DNA of 34,151 nucleotides from Hyphomicrobiales bacterium (GTDB lineage: Bacteria > Pseudomonadota > Alphaproteobacteria > Rhizobiales > Beijerinckiaceae), in the NCBI GenBank assembly GCA_028865375.1, contig JAGWKJ010000001.1:1-34151 (forward strand), given 5' to 3'. Numbering within the stretch: position 1 is the first letter of the stretch; each line of letters begins with the position of its first letter. This document shows positions 8,179 to 17,580 of the stretch, in pieces. The notes beneath the pieces are model-generated. The model ran no database searches. It was not told where the DNA came from and saw only the letters and a program-made list of their open reading frames with translations. A program made the position numbers and the translations under genes.

Positions 8179-9218
8179 GCGCGCACGGAAAGTTCCGCCA
8201 CGAGGCGCTGAAGCCCAGGCCGCGCGCCGCCGGCGCGCCGGGCGTCCGTCTCAAGACCTCGGCGATGATCGCCTCGATCGCCGCCGAAGGGCAGGCGACG
8301 CGCCCCGCGCCGTTCGGCCACGCGTTGGCCAAGCTCGCGGAGACGCGGCCCGACATCGTCGGCCTCACCGCCGACCTGTCGAAATACACCGACCTCCACG
8401 TGTTCGCGAAGGCTTGGCCCGACCGCTTCTACCAGATGGGCATGGCCGAGCAGCTCCTGATGGGCGCGGCGGCCGGATTCGCGCGCGAGGGCTTCACGCC
8501 CTTCGCGACCACCTACGCCGTGTTCGCCTCGCGCCGCGCGTACGACTTCATCTGCATGGCGATCGCCGAGGAAAGCCTCGACGTGAAGATCGTCTGCGCG
8601 CTACCCGGCCTGACGACCGGCTACGGCCCCAGCCACCAAGCGACCGAAGACCTCGCGATCTTCCGCGGCCTGCCCAACATGGCCGTGATCGACCCCTGCG
8701 ACGCGCTGGAGATCGAGCAGGCGACGGTCGCCATCGCCGAGCGCAAGGGGCCCGTCTACATGCGGCTGCTGCGCGGCAACGTGCCGCTCGTGCTCGACCG
8801 CTACGGCTACAAGTTCGAATTCGGCAAGTCCAAGCTCCTGCGCGACGGTCCCGACGCGCTCGTGATCTCGACCGGCCTGATGACGATGCGCGCGCTCGAG
8901 GCGGCCGAGCGCCTCGACGCGGACCGCGTGCGCGTCGGCGTGCTCCACGTGCCCACGATCAAGCCGCTGGACGTCGAGACCATCGTCGCGGAGGCGCGCA
9001 GGGGCGGGCGGCTCGTGGTGGTGGCCGAAAACCACACGGAGGTCGGCGGGCTGGGGGAGGCGGTCGCGGGCGCGCTGCTGCGCGCGGGCGTCGCGCCGAA
9101 GTTCCGACAGATCGCGCTGCCCGACGCGTTCCTCGACGCCGGCGCGCTGCCCACGCTGCACGATCGCTACGGGATTTCGACGGCCGCGGTCGTCGCCAGG
9201 ATCAAGGCCTGGCTCTGA
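8175..9218 (+). CDS. Transketolase, C-terminal subunit
   Basis: A 347-residue partner of the preceding subunit, carrying the pyrimidine-binding and C-terminal transketolase domains. The catalytic Glu is in MGMAEQLLMGAAAG, followed by FATTYAVFASRRAYDF. The third domain includes VVVAENHTEVGGLGEAVA. The first 40 or so residues, rich in Arg/Pro/Ala, precede the conserved core and look flexible. ATG at 8175 overlaps the upstream TGA. The pair should form an alpha2beta2-type active site between subunits. Eighty-three bases separate it from the TRAP genes, with only a ribosome site evident, so the operon probably continues. Confidence 0.92.
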   Translation: MSAHGKFRHEALKPRPRAAGAPGVRLKTSAMIASIAAEGQATRPAPFGHALAKLAETRPDIVGLTADLSKYTDLHVFAKAWPDRFYQMGMAEQLLMGAAAGFAREGFTPFATTYAVFASRRAYDFICMAIAEESLDVKIVCALPGLTTGYGPSHQATEDLAIFRGLPNMAVIDPCDALEIEQATVAIAERKGPVYMRLLRGNVPLVLDRYGYKFEFGKSKLLRDGPDALVISTGLMTMRALEAAERLDADRVRVGVLHVPTIKPLDVETIVAEARRGGRLVVVAENHTEVGGLGEAVAGALLRAGVAPKFRQIALPDAFLDAGALPTLHDRYGISTAAVVARIKAWL

Positions 9219-9301
9219 GGCGGGACGCCGCGGGGCGATCGGAACCGGCGGGAACGGCCGGACCGAAGGCGGGAAGAAACGCAATCCAAGGGAGGATGGA
9301 C

Positions 9302-10312
9302 ATGACGAATACCACGACGCGCCGCCGGTTCCTGGCGGCGACGGGCGCCTTGCCGATCGCCGCGATGGCGGGACGCGCGAGCGCGGCCGACTTCACGCTG
9401 AAGTTCGCGACGGGGCAGGACCCCTCGCATCCGGTCAACAAACGCGCCGCCGAGGCGATCGCCCGCATCAAGGCGGCGACCGGCGGCAAGGTCGACATCG
9501 CGCTGTTCCCCGCCAACCAACTCGGCTCCGATCCCGACCTGCTCGGCCAAGTGCGCAGTGGCGCGGTCGACTTTTTCAACATCGGCGCGTCCGTGCTGGC
9601 GACGCTGGTCCCGGCGGCCGGCATCGTCAACGTCGGCTTCGCCTTCACGACCTACGACCAGGTCTGGAAGGCGATGGACGGCGAGCTCGGCGCCTACGTC
9701 GCCAAGAAGATCGGCGAGACCGGCATCGTGCAGATGGGCAAGAGCTGGGACAACGGGTTCCGCCAGCTCACGTCCTCCACCAAGCCGATCAAGACGCCCG
9801 CCGACCTCAAGGGTTTCAAGATCCGCGTGCCCCCGGCGCCCATCCTGACCAGTCTGTTCCAAGCGCTCGGCGCCGGGCCCTCGCCGATCAACTTCAACGA
9901 GGTCTATTCCTCGTTGCAGACCAAGGTGGTCGAGGGCCAGGAAAACCCGCTCGCCATCATCGCCACCGCCAAGCTCTACGAAGTGCAGAAGTGGTGCAGC
10001 ATGACGAGCCACGTCTGGGACGCCTATCTGGTGCTCGGCAATCCGGCGTCGTTCGGCCGCCTGCCCAAGGACATGCAGGCGATCGTGCTGCGCGAATTCG
10101 ACCGCGCGGCGCTGGACGAACGCGCCGACATCGCCAAGCTGTCCGACAGTCTCAAGGCCGACCTCGCCGCCAAGGGCCTCCAATTCGTCGACGTCGACAA
10201 GGCGGCCTTCCGCAAGGCGCTGGCGGCGACGACCTTCTACAAGGATTGGAAGGGCAAGTTCGGCGCCGAAGGCTGGGGCCTGCTCGAAAAGGCCGTGGGG
10301 CCGCTCGGATGA
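9302..10312 (+). CDS. TRAP transporter solute-binding protein (DctP family), Tat-type signal
   Basis: A 336-residue periplasmic receptor of a tripartite ATP-independent transporter. Residues 5-28 form a signal peptide whose TRRRFLA matches the twin-arginine consensus, with likely cleavage after ASA near residue 28, so export is probably by Tat. The mature part starts FTLKFATGQDPSHPVN, and the helix-5 region has FKIRVPP, where the Arg that pairs with the substrate carboxylate is normally found, then GPSPINFNEVYSSLQTKVVE. That Arg suggests an acid ligand. Start: ATG at 9302 lies 6 bases after GGGAGG. An in-frame ATG at 9296 is too close to it. The stop overlaps the next start (ATGA). Confidence 0.93.
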   Translation: MTNTTTRRRFLAATGALPIAAMAGRASAADFTLKFATGQDPSHPVNKRAAEAIARIKAATGGKVDIALFPANQLGSDPDLLGQVRSGAVDFFNIGASVLATLVPAAGIVNVGFAFTTYDQVWKAMDGELGAYVAKKIGETGIVQMGKSWDNGFRQLTSSTKPIKTPADLKGFKIRVPPAPILTSLFQALGAGPSPINFNEVYSSLQTKVVEGQENPLAIIATAKLYEVQKWCSMTSHVWDAYLVLGNPASFGRLPKDMQAIVLREFDRAALDERADIAKLSDSLKADLAAKGLQFVDVDKAAFRKALAATTFYKDWKGKFGAEGWGLLEKAVGPLG

Positions 10313-12141
10313 TCGCCGGGGCGCGCGCGCAGGGGACCTTGGACAGGCTCGACGCGGCGCTCGCATGGGTCACGGAGGCGCCGGCGGCTTTCGCCGTCGC
10401 CTTCGAGGTCGCGCTGCTGTTGGTCGGCGTCGTGTCGCGGTTCGTCTTCGACGCGCCGTTGACGTGGTCCGACGAGCTCGCCTCCATCGTCTTCCTCTGG
10501 CTCGGAATGCTCGGCGCGGCGATCGCGCAGCGCCGCGGCGGCCACATGCGCATGTCCACGCTGGTCGAAAAGCTCGACGGCCCGTGGCGGGACGCGGCCG
10601 AGGCGTTCGGCGTCGCCATACCGGCGCTGTTCCTGGCGATCGTGCTGTGGCCGTCCGTGGGCTATGCGTCCGATCAGGCGATCGTGCACACGCCCGCGCT
10701 CGACATCAGCGAGGCGTTCCGCGCCGCCGCGGCCCCCGTCGGCGTGGCGCTGATGCTGGCGGGAAGCCTGTTGCGGCTGGCGCGGCGCAACCCGGGCGCG
10801 CTGGGCGCGGTGGCGGTCGGCCTCGTCGCCGCCGCGCTCGCGCTGAAACTTGCCGGACCGGCGATCGTCGCGATGGGGGCGTGGAACCTCGTCCTCTTCT
10901 TCGTCCTCCTCGTCTCGGCCGGCGTGCTCGCCGGCGCGCCGATCGCGTTCTGCTTCGGGCTGGCGACCGTCGCCTACCTGATGACGACTTCCTCCGTACC
11001 GCTAGGCGTCGTCTCGGGGCGCGTCACCGAGGGCATGAGCTCGATCGTGTTGCTCGCGGTGCCGCTGTTCATCCTGCTCGGCCACGCGATCGTGATGTCG
11101 CGGATGGCCGGCGCGATGGTCGATTTCCTCGCCGCCATGGTCGGCCACGTTCGCGGCGGCCTGTCCTACGTGCTGCTCGGCGCGATGCTGCTCGTGTCGG
11201 GCATTTCCGGCGCCAAGACCGCCGACATGGCGGCGGTGGCGCCGGTGCTGTTCCCCGACATGAAGCGGCGCGGCATTCCCGAGGGCGAGCTCGTCTCGTT
11301 GCTCGCCGCCTCGGGCGCGATGGCCGAGACGGTGCCGCCCTCGATCGTGCTGATCGTCATCGGTTCGGTGACCGGGGTGTCGATCGCCGCGCTGTTCACC
11401 GGCGGCCTGCTGCCCGGCGTGGTGCTGGCGCTCGCGCTCGCCTATGTCGCGCGGCGACGCATGGCGGACCCCGGCGCCGCCAAGGCGACGTGGGGCGAAG
11501 TCGGCGGCAAGCTGCTGCTCGCGGCGCCGGCGCTGGCGTTGCCGGTCGCGATCCGGTTCGCGGTGGCCGACGGCATCGCGACCGCCACCGAGGTCGGCAC
11601 GATCGGCGTCGCCTATGTCGCGCTCGTGGCCGCGCTGTTGCGCCGGCCGGTCGGCCCGCGCGCGATCTACCGCGCGCTCGTCGAGACGGCGGCGATGTCG
11701 GGCGCGATCCTCTTCATCATCGGCGCCGCGACCGCGATGGCCTGGGCGCTGACGCAGGCGAATTTCTCGGGTCGGCTCGCGACCGCGCTGGCCGCCGCGC
11801 CGGGCGGCAAATACGGCTTCCTGCTCGGCTCGATCACGCTGTTCGCCACGCTGGGCAGCGTGCTCGAAGGAATCCCCGCGATGGTGCTGTTCGGGCCGCT
11901 GCTGTTCCCGGTCGCCCGCGGGCTGGGCGTCAACGAGGTGCATTACGCGATCGTTGTCGTGCTCGCGATGGGCGTCGGGCTGTTCGCCCCGCCGTTCGGG
12001 CTCGGCTATTACGCCGCCTGCACCATCGGCGAAGTCGATCCGGCCAAGGGCATGCGGCCGATATGGAGCTATCTCGGCGCGCTGATGGGGGCGCTGCTGC
12101 TGGTCGCCTTCGTTCCTTGGATCTCGACCGGGTTCCTGTGA
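10309..12141 (+). CDS. TRAP transporter fused membrane subunit (DctQ-DctM)
   Basis: A 610-residue integral membrane protein combining the small four-helix DctQ domain (about 1-175) with the large DctM domain (about 190-610). The DctQ part has WSDELASIVFLWLGMLGAAI, and the DctM part has GAPIAFCFGLA, VPLFILLGHAIV, SGISGAKTADMAAVAP, AETVPPSIVLIVIG and PPFGLGYYAAC, all characteristic of the family. Sodium-driven uptake of the ligand captured by the preceding binding protein is expected. The fusion is common in Rhizobiales. It overlaps the dctP-like gene by four bases and ends 30 bases before the convergent LacI gene. Confidence 0.94.
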   Translation: MIAGARAQGTLDRLDAALAWVTEAPAAFAVAFEVALLLVGVVSRFVFDAPLTWSDELASIVFLWLGMLGAAIAQRRGGHMRMSTLVEKLDGPWRDAAEAFGVAIPALFLAIVLWPSVGYASDQAIVHTPALDISEAFRAAAAPVGVALMLAGSLLRLARRNPGALGAVAVGLVAAALALKLAGPAIVAMGAWNLVLFFVLLVSAGVLAGAPIAFCFGLATVAYLMTTSSVPLGVVSGRVTEGMSSIVLLAVPLFILLGHAIVMSRMAGAMVDFLAAMVGHVRGGLSYVLLGAMLLVSGISGAKTADMAAVAPVLFPDMKRRGIPEGELVSLLAASGAMAETVPPSIVLIVIGSVTGVSIAALFTGGLLPGVVLALALAYVARRRMADPGAAKATWGEVGGKLLLAAPALALPVAIRFAVADGIATATEVGTIGVAYVALVAALLRRPVGPRAIYRALVETAAMSGAILFIIGAATAMAWALTQANFSGRLATALAAAPGGKYGFLLGSITLFATLGSVLEGIPAMVLFGPLLFPVARGLGVNEVHYAIVVVLAMGVGLFAPPFGLGYYAACTIGEVDPAKGMRPIWSYLGALMGALLLVAFVPWISTGFL

Positions 12142-12147
12142 GCGCCC

Positions 12148-12162
12148 GCGCGGCGGCCGCGC
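12148..12162. terminator. GC-rich inverted repeat between convergent genes
   Basis: GCGCGGC-G-GCCGCGC lies in the 30-base gap between the TRAP operon end and the LacI gene end, where a bidirectional terminator would be expected. There is no T-tract on either strand, so termination is inferred from position only. Confidence 0.35.
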
Positions 12163-12171
12163 CTCGGCGCT

Positions 12172-13197
12172 TCAGACGTTCTCGCGCGTGCAAATCTCGA
12201 ACGGCAGCACGGCGCCCAATCCGCCGCCGCGCGCGCCGGCGTCGAGCGCGCGGGCCATGCCCGACACCGCGAGATCGGCGAGGCGATCCAAGGAAACGGA
12301 GAAGGCCAGCGACATCGTTCCGTCGAGCAGGGCCGCGCGCGTGTTGTCCATCAGCTGGTGACCGACCATGACCGTGCGCCCCGCCGCGCCCGCCGAACGC
12401 AGCGCCGCCATCGCGCCGGCGATGCCGCCGCCGGCGACGAACAGGCCCGCGAGATCCGGATGCTCGCGCAGCAGGCCCTCGGTCACTTCTTGCGCCACCG
12501 TGCTCGACTCGAACGTCGACAGCGGTTCCAACAGCGCGAACTCGGGCGCGAACTCGCGCAGGTAGGAGCGGAAGCCGCTCTCGTTCTGCTCCTGGCAGCG
12601 ATAGCGGTGGTTGCCCACGAGGATCCCGAGCTTGCCCGGCCCCTTGCACAGGCGGTGCATCGCCCACCCCGCGGTGCGCCCTACCTTCCAATTGTCGGCG
12701 CCGACGTAAGGCACTTCGCCGCCGGCCTCGAGCTCCGAGATCAGCGCGAACACCGGCACGCCACGTCCTTGGAGCGCGTCGATCGCGCGCGCCACGAGCG
12801 GATGCACGGCCGCGACGACGCCGATGGCGTCGCACGCCCCGCCGAGCGCGAGCATCCGCCCGGCGATGTTCTGGGGCGTGAGCTCGTCGACGAACTCGAC
12901 CGCGATTTCGACGTCGGCGCCGCCGAACCGGTCGCCGGCCGCGACGAGCGCGTCGGCGAGCATGCGATAATAGGTGCGGTGCGGCTGGTGCAGCAACATG
13001 CCGAACCGGTGTTTGGCCTTCGCCGCGCCGACGCGGCTCTCGATCGAACCGAGACCGTAGAAGCCGATGGCGGCGGCCGCGTCGCGCACGCGCCGCATCG
13101 TCGCGTGGCGGACCTTGCCGCCGCCGATGACGCGATTGACGGTGGAAATCGAAACGCCCGCCGCGGTCGCCAGATCCTTGATCGTCGGACGTCCCAT
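12172..13197 (-). CDS. LacI-family transcriptional regulator
   Basis: A 341-residue repressor-type protein. The N-terminal helix-turn-helix TIKDLATAAGVSISTVNRVI (about 5-24) is followed by a hinge and a periplasmic-binding-protein-like sugar-sensing domain. The effector part is of the type that resembles ribose/galactose-binding proteins (for example LSTFESSTVAQEVTEGLL). It is convergent with the TRAP operon and divergent from the hydroxylase-ABC operon, so it most likely represses the latter and itself. A 17-bp near-palindrome lies 67 bases upstream of its start. The inducing sugar is unknown. Confidence 0.92.
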   Translation of the reverse strand: MGRPTIKDLATAAGVSISTVNRVIGGGKVRHATMRRVRDAAAAIGFYGLGSIESRVGAAKAKHRFGMLLHQPHRTYYRMLADALVAAGDRFGGADVEIAVEFVDELTPQNIAGRMLALGGACDAIGVVAAVHPLVARAIDALQGRGVPVFALISELEAGGEVPYVGADNWKVGRTAGWAMHRLCKGPGKLGILVGNHRYRCQEQNESGFRSYLREFAPEFALLEPLSTFESSTVAQEVTEGLLREHPDLAGLFVAGGGIAGAMAALRSAGAAGRTVMVGHQLMDNTRAALLDGTMSLAFSVSLDRLADLAVSGMARALDAGARGGGLGAVLPFEICTRENV

Positions 13198-13264
13198 CGC
13201 TTCCCCCCGTCGGCGATCCTCTCAGAGCGTCTCATTCGTTCGCCGCACAATGGCATGAAAGAGA

Positions 13265-13281
13265 CGTTTTGATTCGAAACG
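13265..13281. promoter_or_regulatory. Candidate LacI-family operator
   Basis: CGTTTTGATTCGAAACG is an imperfect palindrome with seven of eight pairs matching around a central T. It lies between the LacI gene and the divergent hydroxylase-ABC operon. A related half-site, AGACGTTCTAATC at 13311-13323, repeats the left arm and its flank (AGACGTTTTGATT at 13262-13274) 49 bases away. The whole 298-base gap (13198-13495) is more AT-rich than its surroundings here. Nearer the hydroxylase gene, GACGGC-tcat-GCCGTC at 13431-13446 can form a leader hairpin. Operator function is inferred. Confidence 0.5.
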
Positions 13282-13495
13282 ATCATATCAACCTTGCCTC
13301 CAAATGGAATAGACGTTCTAATCAATTCACGCAGATCGACCGCCGCCGAGACGACCGGCCGTTCGAGAAAACCAAAGATCGTCAATCAAAACTTGCGGCC
13401 GCGACGCGCGGCGCCCGGGGTTTGGTCGCCGACGGCTCATGCCGTCAGGCGAGACGGCGAGGTGCGCGTCGACGCACCATGCCACGGAGCGTGTC

Positions 13496-14509
13496 ATGGA
13501 TGACTTGGCATTTGGCGTCAGGAACAAGCGCGGCGATTGGACGCCGAAGGCGCGGCTCGAGTTCGCCCCGTTCTGGGATCGGCCGTTGCGGTTGGCCAAG
13601 ATCCTCGCTTGGCTGCCCGGCTACGTGTGGCCGTGGAACGCGTTCCATCTGGCGACCGCGCTGCTTTACTGGCGCTTCGTCGTGCCCGACGCGGAGACGA
13701 TGAAGACGATCTCCTGGGGCTGGGCGCTCAGGCTCTACGTCGCCAACGCGCTTTCGATCTTCGCGCTCTACGGCGCGATCGAGCTGTTCTGGTACGTCCG
13801 GCGAAAGCAGGGCGTGCGCTTCAAGTTCAACGGCAAGTTCCCCGCGGACAATCCCTCCGACGTGTTCTGGTTCAAGAGCCAGAACCTCGACAACGCGTTG
13901 CGCACCTTCTTCGTCGGCATCCCGTGCTGGACGATCGTCGAGGTCTTCATGCTGTGGGCCTTCGCCACGGGTCGCGTGCACTGGCTGACGTGGGCCGACC
14001 ATCCCGTCTATCTCGCGGCGCTCGCGCTGCTCGCGCCGGCGATCCACGAGCTGCATTTCTTCGCCATCCACCGCGCGATCCATTCGCCGTGGCTCTACAA
14101 GCACGTTCATTCGGTGCACCACAATTCGATCAACCCGTCCCCGTGGTCGTCGCATTCGATGCACCCGGTCGAGACGTTGCTCTATCACTCGGTCGCGCTC
14201 TGGCACCTCGTCATCCCGTCGAACCCGGTGGTCGCGCTGTTCCAGCTGCACGTCGCGGGCTTCGGCGCGCTCAACGGGCACATCGGCTTCGACAGGCTCG
14301 AATTGACCGAGGGCGCCGCTCTCGAGAGCCACGCCTTCGCGCACTACCTGCACCACAAATATTTCGAGGTGAACTACGGCGGCGACGGGCTGATCCCGCT
14401 CGATCGTTGGTTCGGCACCTGGCACGACGGCACCAAGGACGGCGATGCGCTGATGCAGGCGCGCTTTGAGAAGAAGCGCGCCCGATCGAATGCCGGCCGC
14501 GCGGCCTGA
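13496..14509 (+). CDS. Sterol desaturase / fatty acid hydroxylase superfamily membrane enzyme
   Basis: A 337-residue membrane protein with several hydrophobic segments (about 30-60, 85-110, 140-165, 170-200) and the di-iron histidine clusters of the superfamily: HRAIH (HX3H), HSVHH (HX2HH) and, later, HYLHH (HX2HH), each flanked by typical context such as LDRWFGTWHDG near the end. Members hydroxylate or desaturate lipids or carotenoids. The substrate here is unknown. ATG at 13496 is six bases after CGGAG. It is followed after 57 bases by a sugar ABC transporter gene on the same strand, an unusual pairing for a lipid-modifying enzyme. Confidence 0.88.
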   Translation: MDDLAFGVRNKRGDWTPKARLEFAPFWDRPLRLAKILAWLPGYVWPWNAFHLATALLYWRFVVPDAETMKTISWGWALRLYVANALSIFALYGAIELFWYVRRKQGVRFKFNGKFPADNPSDVFWFKSQNLDNALRTFFVGIPCWTIVEVFMLWAFATGRVHWLTWADHPVYLAALALLAPAIHELHFFAIHRAIHSPWLYKHVHSVHHNSINPSPWSSHSMHPVETLLYHSVALWHLVIPSNPVVALFQLHVAGFGALNGHIGFDRLELTEGAALESHAFAHYLHHKYFEVNYGGDGLIPLDRWFGTWHDGTKDGDALMQARFEKKRARSNAGRAA

Positions 14510-14566
14510 ACCGCGCGACGGACGTCGAACCCGCCATCGGGGCGGACGACAAGGGAGGAGATGGAC

Positions 14567-15553
14567 ATGAAACTCGGCAAGACCATAATGGCCGCCGCGC
14601 TTGCGGCCTCGGCGCTGGCGATCGGCGCGGGCGCGGATTTCGCGCAGGCGAAGGGCGCCAAGATCTTCGTGATCGGCGGCAAGGCGGACGATCCGTTCTG
14701 GTCGAAGGTGAAGAAGGGCGCCGACGAGGCCGGCCTCGTCGCCAAGGCGAACGGCGGCTCCGTCACCTGGCTCGGGCCGGCGAATTACGACAACCTCGGC
14801 CCCGACGCGGCGAAGCTGATCCGCACCGCGCTGAGCCAGCATCCCGACGCCATCGTGGGACCCGACTGGGTGCCCGCGGCGGAAGACGACGCGTTCAAGG
14901 CGGTCGTCGCGGCGCACGTCCCGCTCATCGTCTACAACGCCGGCGGCATGGACGCGGCCAAGCGCCTCGGCGCGATGAACTACGTCGGCAGCGACGAATA
15001 CGTGGCGGGCGTCGGCGGCGGCGAGTATCTCGGCGCCCACGGCGTGAAGCACGCGATCTGCGTCAACACGCTGCCCGGCACGTCCAACATCGAAGCGCGC
15101 TGCAAGGGCATCGCGGACGGGCTGGCCAAGAGCGGCGGCAAGACGACGGAGCTTCCGCTGCCGTCCTCGAACTTCGGCAACCCGACGGCGGTCGCCCAGG
15201 CGGTCAAGGCGGCGCTGATCAAGGACAAGAGCGTGGACGCGCTGGTCGCCATCGGCGCGGGCGACGCGGACGCGCTGGCGACCGCGATTCCCCAAGCCGG
15301 CCTCGCCGACAAGGTGAAGCTGGCGTCGTTCGACATGGACGAGGCGGGGCTGGCGCGCATCAAGGCGGGCAAGCAGTTCTTCGCCATCGACCAGCAGCCT
15401 TATCTCCAGGGCTTCCTCGCCGTCTCGTTGCTCAACGGCTACGTCGATTACGGCGTCGACCTGCCGACGCGCCCCGTGCTCACCGGCCCCGGAATCGTGG
15501 ACGCCTCGAACGTCGACGCAACGCTCGCGGGCGCCAAGGCCGGCGCGCGCTGA
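14567..15553 (+). CDS. Sugar ABC transporter periplasmic binding protein
   Basis: A 328-residue substrate-binding protein of the ribose/fructose (Peripla_BP_4) type. The signal peptide covers about residues 1-28 (KTIMAAALAASALAIGAGA), and the mature part starts with KIFVIGGKADDPFWSKVKKG. The hinge region has GIGA/DADALATAIPQAGL and the C-terminal lobe has FAIDQQPYLQGFLAVSLL, a signature of this cluster. Start choice: GGGAGG at 14553-14558 is eight bases from ATG 14567. The ATG at 14561 is too close. It is followed by a strong stem-loop and then the permease and ATPase genes. The set resembles the rhizobial FrcBCA fructose-type systems, but the ligand is not proven. Confidence 0.92.
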   Translation: MKLGKTIMAAALAASALAIGAGADFAQAKGAKIFVIGGKADDPFWSKVKKGADEAGLVAKANGGSVTWLGPANYDNLGPDAAKLIRTALSQHPDAIVGPDWVPAAEDDAFKAVVAAHVPLIVYNAGGMDAAKRLGAMNYVGSDEYVAGVGGGEYLGAHGVKHAICVNTLPGTSNIEARCKGIADGLAKSGGKTTELPLPSSNFGNPTAVAQAVKAALIKDKSVDALVAIGAGDADALATAIPQAGLADKVKLASFDMDEAGLARIKAGKQFFAIDQQPYLQGFLAVSLLNGYVDYGVDLPTRPVLTGPGIVDASNVDATLAGAKAGAR

Positions 15554-15564
15554 GGCGAAGAACG

Positions 15565-15592
15565 GCATCCGGCGCCCCCGTGCGCCGGATGC
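15565..15592 (+). terminator. Stem-loop after binding-protein gene
   Basis: GCATCCGGCGC (15565-15575) and GCGCCGGATGC (15582-15592) form a perfect 11-bp stem with a 6-base loop, 11 bases after the stop of the binding-protein gene and 90 before the permease gene. No T-run follows. Such hairpins after periplasmic-binding-protein genes usually protect the 5' part of the mRNA or partly terminate it, so that more receptor than permease is made. Confidence 0.7.
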
Positions 15593-15682
15593 TCCGCGGC
15601 GCGCGGGCGGCGGCCTCCTCTCCGCCCGCGCGTTCCCGCGGCGCGACCGACTGACCAAACGCAACGGGACGGACCGACGACC

Positions 15683-16756
15683 ATGACCTCGGACGCTTCG
15701 CGCGCCGCCACGACGGCCGCGCCAAACCCGGCGCAGGACGCCGCGCCGCCGGCCCCTCGGGCCCGTCGATCCCTCGGCGGACTTCTGCGACGCCCGGAAA
15801 CGGGTTCGTTGATCGGCCTCGCCGCAGTGTTCGCGTTTTTCTCGTTCTTCGGAGGCGCCGACTTCCTGTCGGCGGGCGGCTTCGCGAGCTGGCTCAACGT
15901 CGCCTCCGAGCTCGGCATCATCGCGCTTCCCGTCGGCCTGCTGATGATCGCGGGCCAGCTCGACCTCTCGATCGGCACCATCCTGCCGGCGAGTTCGATG
16001 ACGGTCGCCATCGTCTCGGGCCGGTTCGGCGCGCCCATCGTGGTGGGCATCCTCGCCTCTCTCGCGCTCGGCCTCGCTGTCGGCTATCTCAACGGCGCGC
16101 TCGTGGTGCGCACCAAGGTGCCGTCGTTCGTCGTGACGCTCGCGACCCTGTTCGCCGTCGCCGGCTTCACGCTCGGCCTGTCGGTGATCCTCACGGGGAG
16201 CACCAGCGTGGCGCTGACGGCGCCCGAGCCGGCCAAGGGCCTGATCGGCGACTACGTCGGCGGCAAGTTCCAGACGTCGATCTTCTGGTGGATCGGCGCG
16301 GTCGTCGTGGTCGAATTCGTGCTGCACCGCTCGCGCTACGGCAACTGGATCCTCGCGCTCGGCGGCGATCCGGTCAGCGCGCGAAACGCCGGCATCCCGG
16401 TCGACCGGCTGACGATCGCGCTCTTCATGGCCAGCGGCCTGTGCGCCGCCTTCGTGGGCATGGAACAGGCGATCCTGTTCAACAGCGCGCAGGTGTCGGC
16501 GGGGCAATCCTTCATCTTCAACTCGATCATCGCGGTCGTGGTCGGCGGCGTGCTGCTGACGGGCGGCTACGGCACGGTGGCCGGCATCGTCTTCGGCACG
16601 ATGACGTTCGCCATCGTGAACCAAGGCATCTTCTACACCGGGTTCGACGCGAACTGGGCCAGCGCGATCATCGGCGCCCTGCTGCTGGCCGCGGTGCTGA
16701 TGAACAACACGTTCCGCAACATGGCGATGTCCGTCGCCGCCCGACCAAAGGCATGA
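15683..16756 (+). CDS. Sugar ABC transporter permease (BPD_transp_2 family)
   Basis: A 357-residue permease of the RbsC/FrcC type. A long Ala/Pro/Arg-rich cytoplasmic N-terminus (about 1-40) precedes eight to ten hydrophobic segments. Recognisable blocks include GQLDLSIGTILPASS (the EAA-like coupling region of this family), GYLNGALVVRTKVPSFVVTL and GGYGTVAGIVFGTMTF. It works with the ATPase gene, whose start overlaps or abuts its stop, and the upstream binding protein. The extended N-terminus is longer than in RbsC. Confidence 0.93.
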   Translation: MTSDASRAATTAAPNPAQDAAPPAPRARRSLGGLLRRPETGSLIGLAAVFAFFSFFGGADFLSAGGFASWLNVASELGIIALPVGLLMIAGQLDLSIGTILPASSMTVAIVSGRFGAPIVVGILASLALGLAVGYLNGALVVRTKVPSFVVTLATLFAVAGFTLGLSVILTGSTSVALTAPEPAKGLIGDYVGGKFQTSIFWWIGAVVVVEFVLHRSRYGNWILALGGDPVSARNAGIPVDRLTIALFMASGLCAAFVGMEQAILFNSAQVSAGQSFIFNSIIAVVVGGVLLTGGYGTVAGIVFGTMTFAIVNQGIFYTGFDANWASAIIGALLLAAVLMNNTFRNMAMSVAARPKA

Positions 16757-16764
16757 GGCCGACG

Positions 16765-17576
<812 letters not shown>

Positions 17577-17580
<4 letters not shown>

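Noticed and set aside
13445..16624. Very long open frame on the minus strand across the hydroxylase and ABC genes
   Set aside because: Its translation is dominated by Arg, Asp, His and Glu in the pattern expected of the antisense of GC-rich genes, and the plus strand holds clear protein families with ribosome sites.
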